The notes under the pieces were generated by a model, which saw nothing but the letters and a program-made list of their open reading frames with translations, was not told where the DNA came from and did no database searches. DNA of 5,350 nucleotides from Gemmatimonadota bacterium (GTDB lineage Bacteria > Gemmatimonadota > Gemmatimonadetes > Longimicrobiales > Gaopeijiaceae): assembly GCA_007127575.1 (NCBI GenBank), contig SKZC01000423.1, positions 1 through 5,350 of the forward strand, in the 5' to 3' direction. The first letter of the stretch is position 1. The number at the start of each line of letters is the position of its first letter. The translations under genes were made by a program, and so were the position numbers. Positions 4,893 to 5,350 of the stretch are shown piece after piece.

Positions 4893-5350
4893 ATGTCCAA
4901 GCAAACGAGCATGTTGTCGGTAGTCGCCCTACTCGCCGCCACCCTGGCGATGGGGGGGTGCGACTTCGAGGGTCGGGACTACAGAAGTCTGGGAACGGCG
5001 GGCACCGGAGGGCTCTATTACCCTCTCGGGGGCACCATCGCCAGTCGCCTCAGCGCCCTGGATGAGCACAATCGGTCGTTCACCGCGGAGGTGACGGGCG
5101 GAGCCGTGCAGAACGTACGGCTCCTGCAACGGGGGGACATGGATCTGGCCATGTCCTTGAGCATCACCGCCCACCGGGCTTACAACGGGCTCAGCGAAGG
5201 GGAGGAGGCCTTCGAGGACCTCCGGATCGTCGCTCCCCTCTATCCCAACGTGGTGAACGTATTGGTTCCGGGGAACTCCAACGCCGAGACGCTGGCGGAT
5301 CTAGAGGGGCTCCGGGTCTCGGTGGGCGCCGCTGGAAGCGGCACGGAACA
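4893..5350 (+). CDS. TAXI-family TRAP substrate-binding lipoprotein (N-terminal part)
   Basis: The first 152 codons of a TAXI binding protein (family members are about 320-340 residues); the gene continues past the right edge. It would capture the ligand outside the inner membrane and deliver it to the TRAP permease at 357-2252. Residues 1-22 are a signal peptide (one Lys, then a hydrophobic run VVALLAATLAM), and MGGC with Cys23 looks like a lipobox, although Met at -3 is less usual. The next residue is Asp, which in enterobacteria keeps lipoproteins in the inner membrane. TAXI motifs follow in order: GTAGTGGLYYPLGGTIASRL (34-53), EVTGGAVQNVRLLQRGDMDL (66-85), LRIVAPLYPNVVNVLV (112-127) and LADLEGLRVSVGAAGSGTE (134-152). 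Some TAXI proteins bind glutamate- or 2-oxoglutarate-like ligands; this one's ligand is not evident. It has its own candidate promoter and structured leader. Confidence 0.92.
   Translation, partial: MSKQTSMLSVVALLAATLAMGGCDFEGRDYRSLGTAGTGGLYYPLGGTIASRLSALDEHNRSFTAEVTGGAVQNVRLLQRGDMDLAMSLSITAHRAYNGLSEGEEAFEDLRIVAPLYPNVVNVLVPGNSNAETLADLEGLRVSVGAAGSGTE

Overview
The window is high-GC bacterial DNA (third codon positions rich in G/C, one GTG start). It holds a coherent import-plus-catabolism locus, all on the + strand: the last codons of an unidentified upstream gene, a complete TAXI-type TRAP transporter permease (4TM/12TM fusion), a complete thiamine-diphosphate-dependent 2-oxoacid dehydrogenase E1 with alpha and beta halves fused, and the first 152 codons of a TAXI-family TRAP substrate-binding lipoprotein that runs off the right edge. 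The lipoprotein signal and the TRAP design point to a bacterium with an inner membrane and periplasm. A phylum such as Gemmatimonadota or a similar high-GC Gram-negative lineage would fit, but this is a guess from composition and gene types only.

Layout. 1-75: C-terminal tail of an upstream gene. 76-356: non-coding, with two GC-rich hairpins followed by a T5 run (possible terminator), a TTGACG/TACTTT promoter-like pair, a perfect 10-bp stem-loop and a Shine-Dalgarno before the permease. 357-2252: permease. 2253-2445: gap with a strong Shine-Dalgarno, a 40-codon GTG-initiated small ORF ending in an ATGA overlap with the E1 start, and a 7-bp hairpin. 2446-4668: fused E1. 4669-4892: gap with a second TTGACG promoter-like element flanked by dyads, then a long interrupted hairpin just before the ribosome binding site of the third gene. 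4893-end: TAXI binding protein.

How the genes fit together. A TAXI TRAP system needs a periplasmic binding protein and a membrane permease that uses an ion gradient. Both are here, but an E1 gene sits between them. E1 enzymes decarboxylate 2-oxoacids, and TAXI systems are linked to carboxylate/amino-acid-type ligands. The natural inference is uptake of a 2-oxoacid (or a precursor of one) coupled to its oxidative decarboxylation. The substrate cannot be read from the sequence, and no E2 or E3 gene is visible. The non-coding gaps suggest that the binding protein can be expressed separately from the permease and E1. Nothing in the window demands a wholly new biological system; the most notable points are the gene order, the coupled small ORF and the structured leaders.
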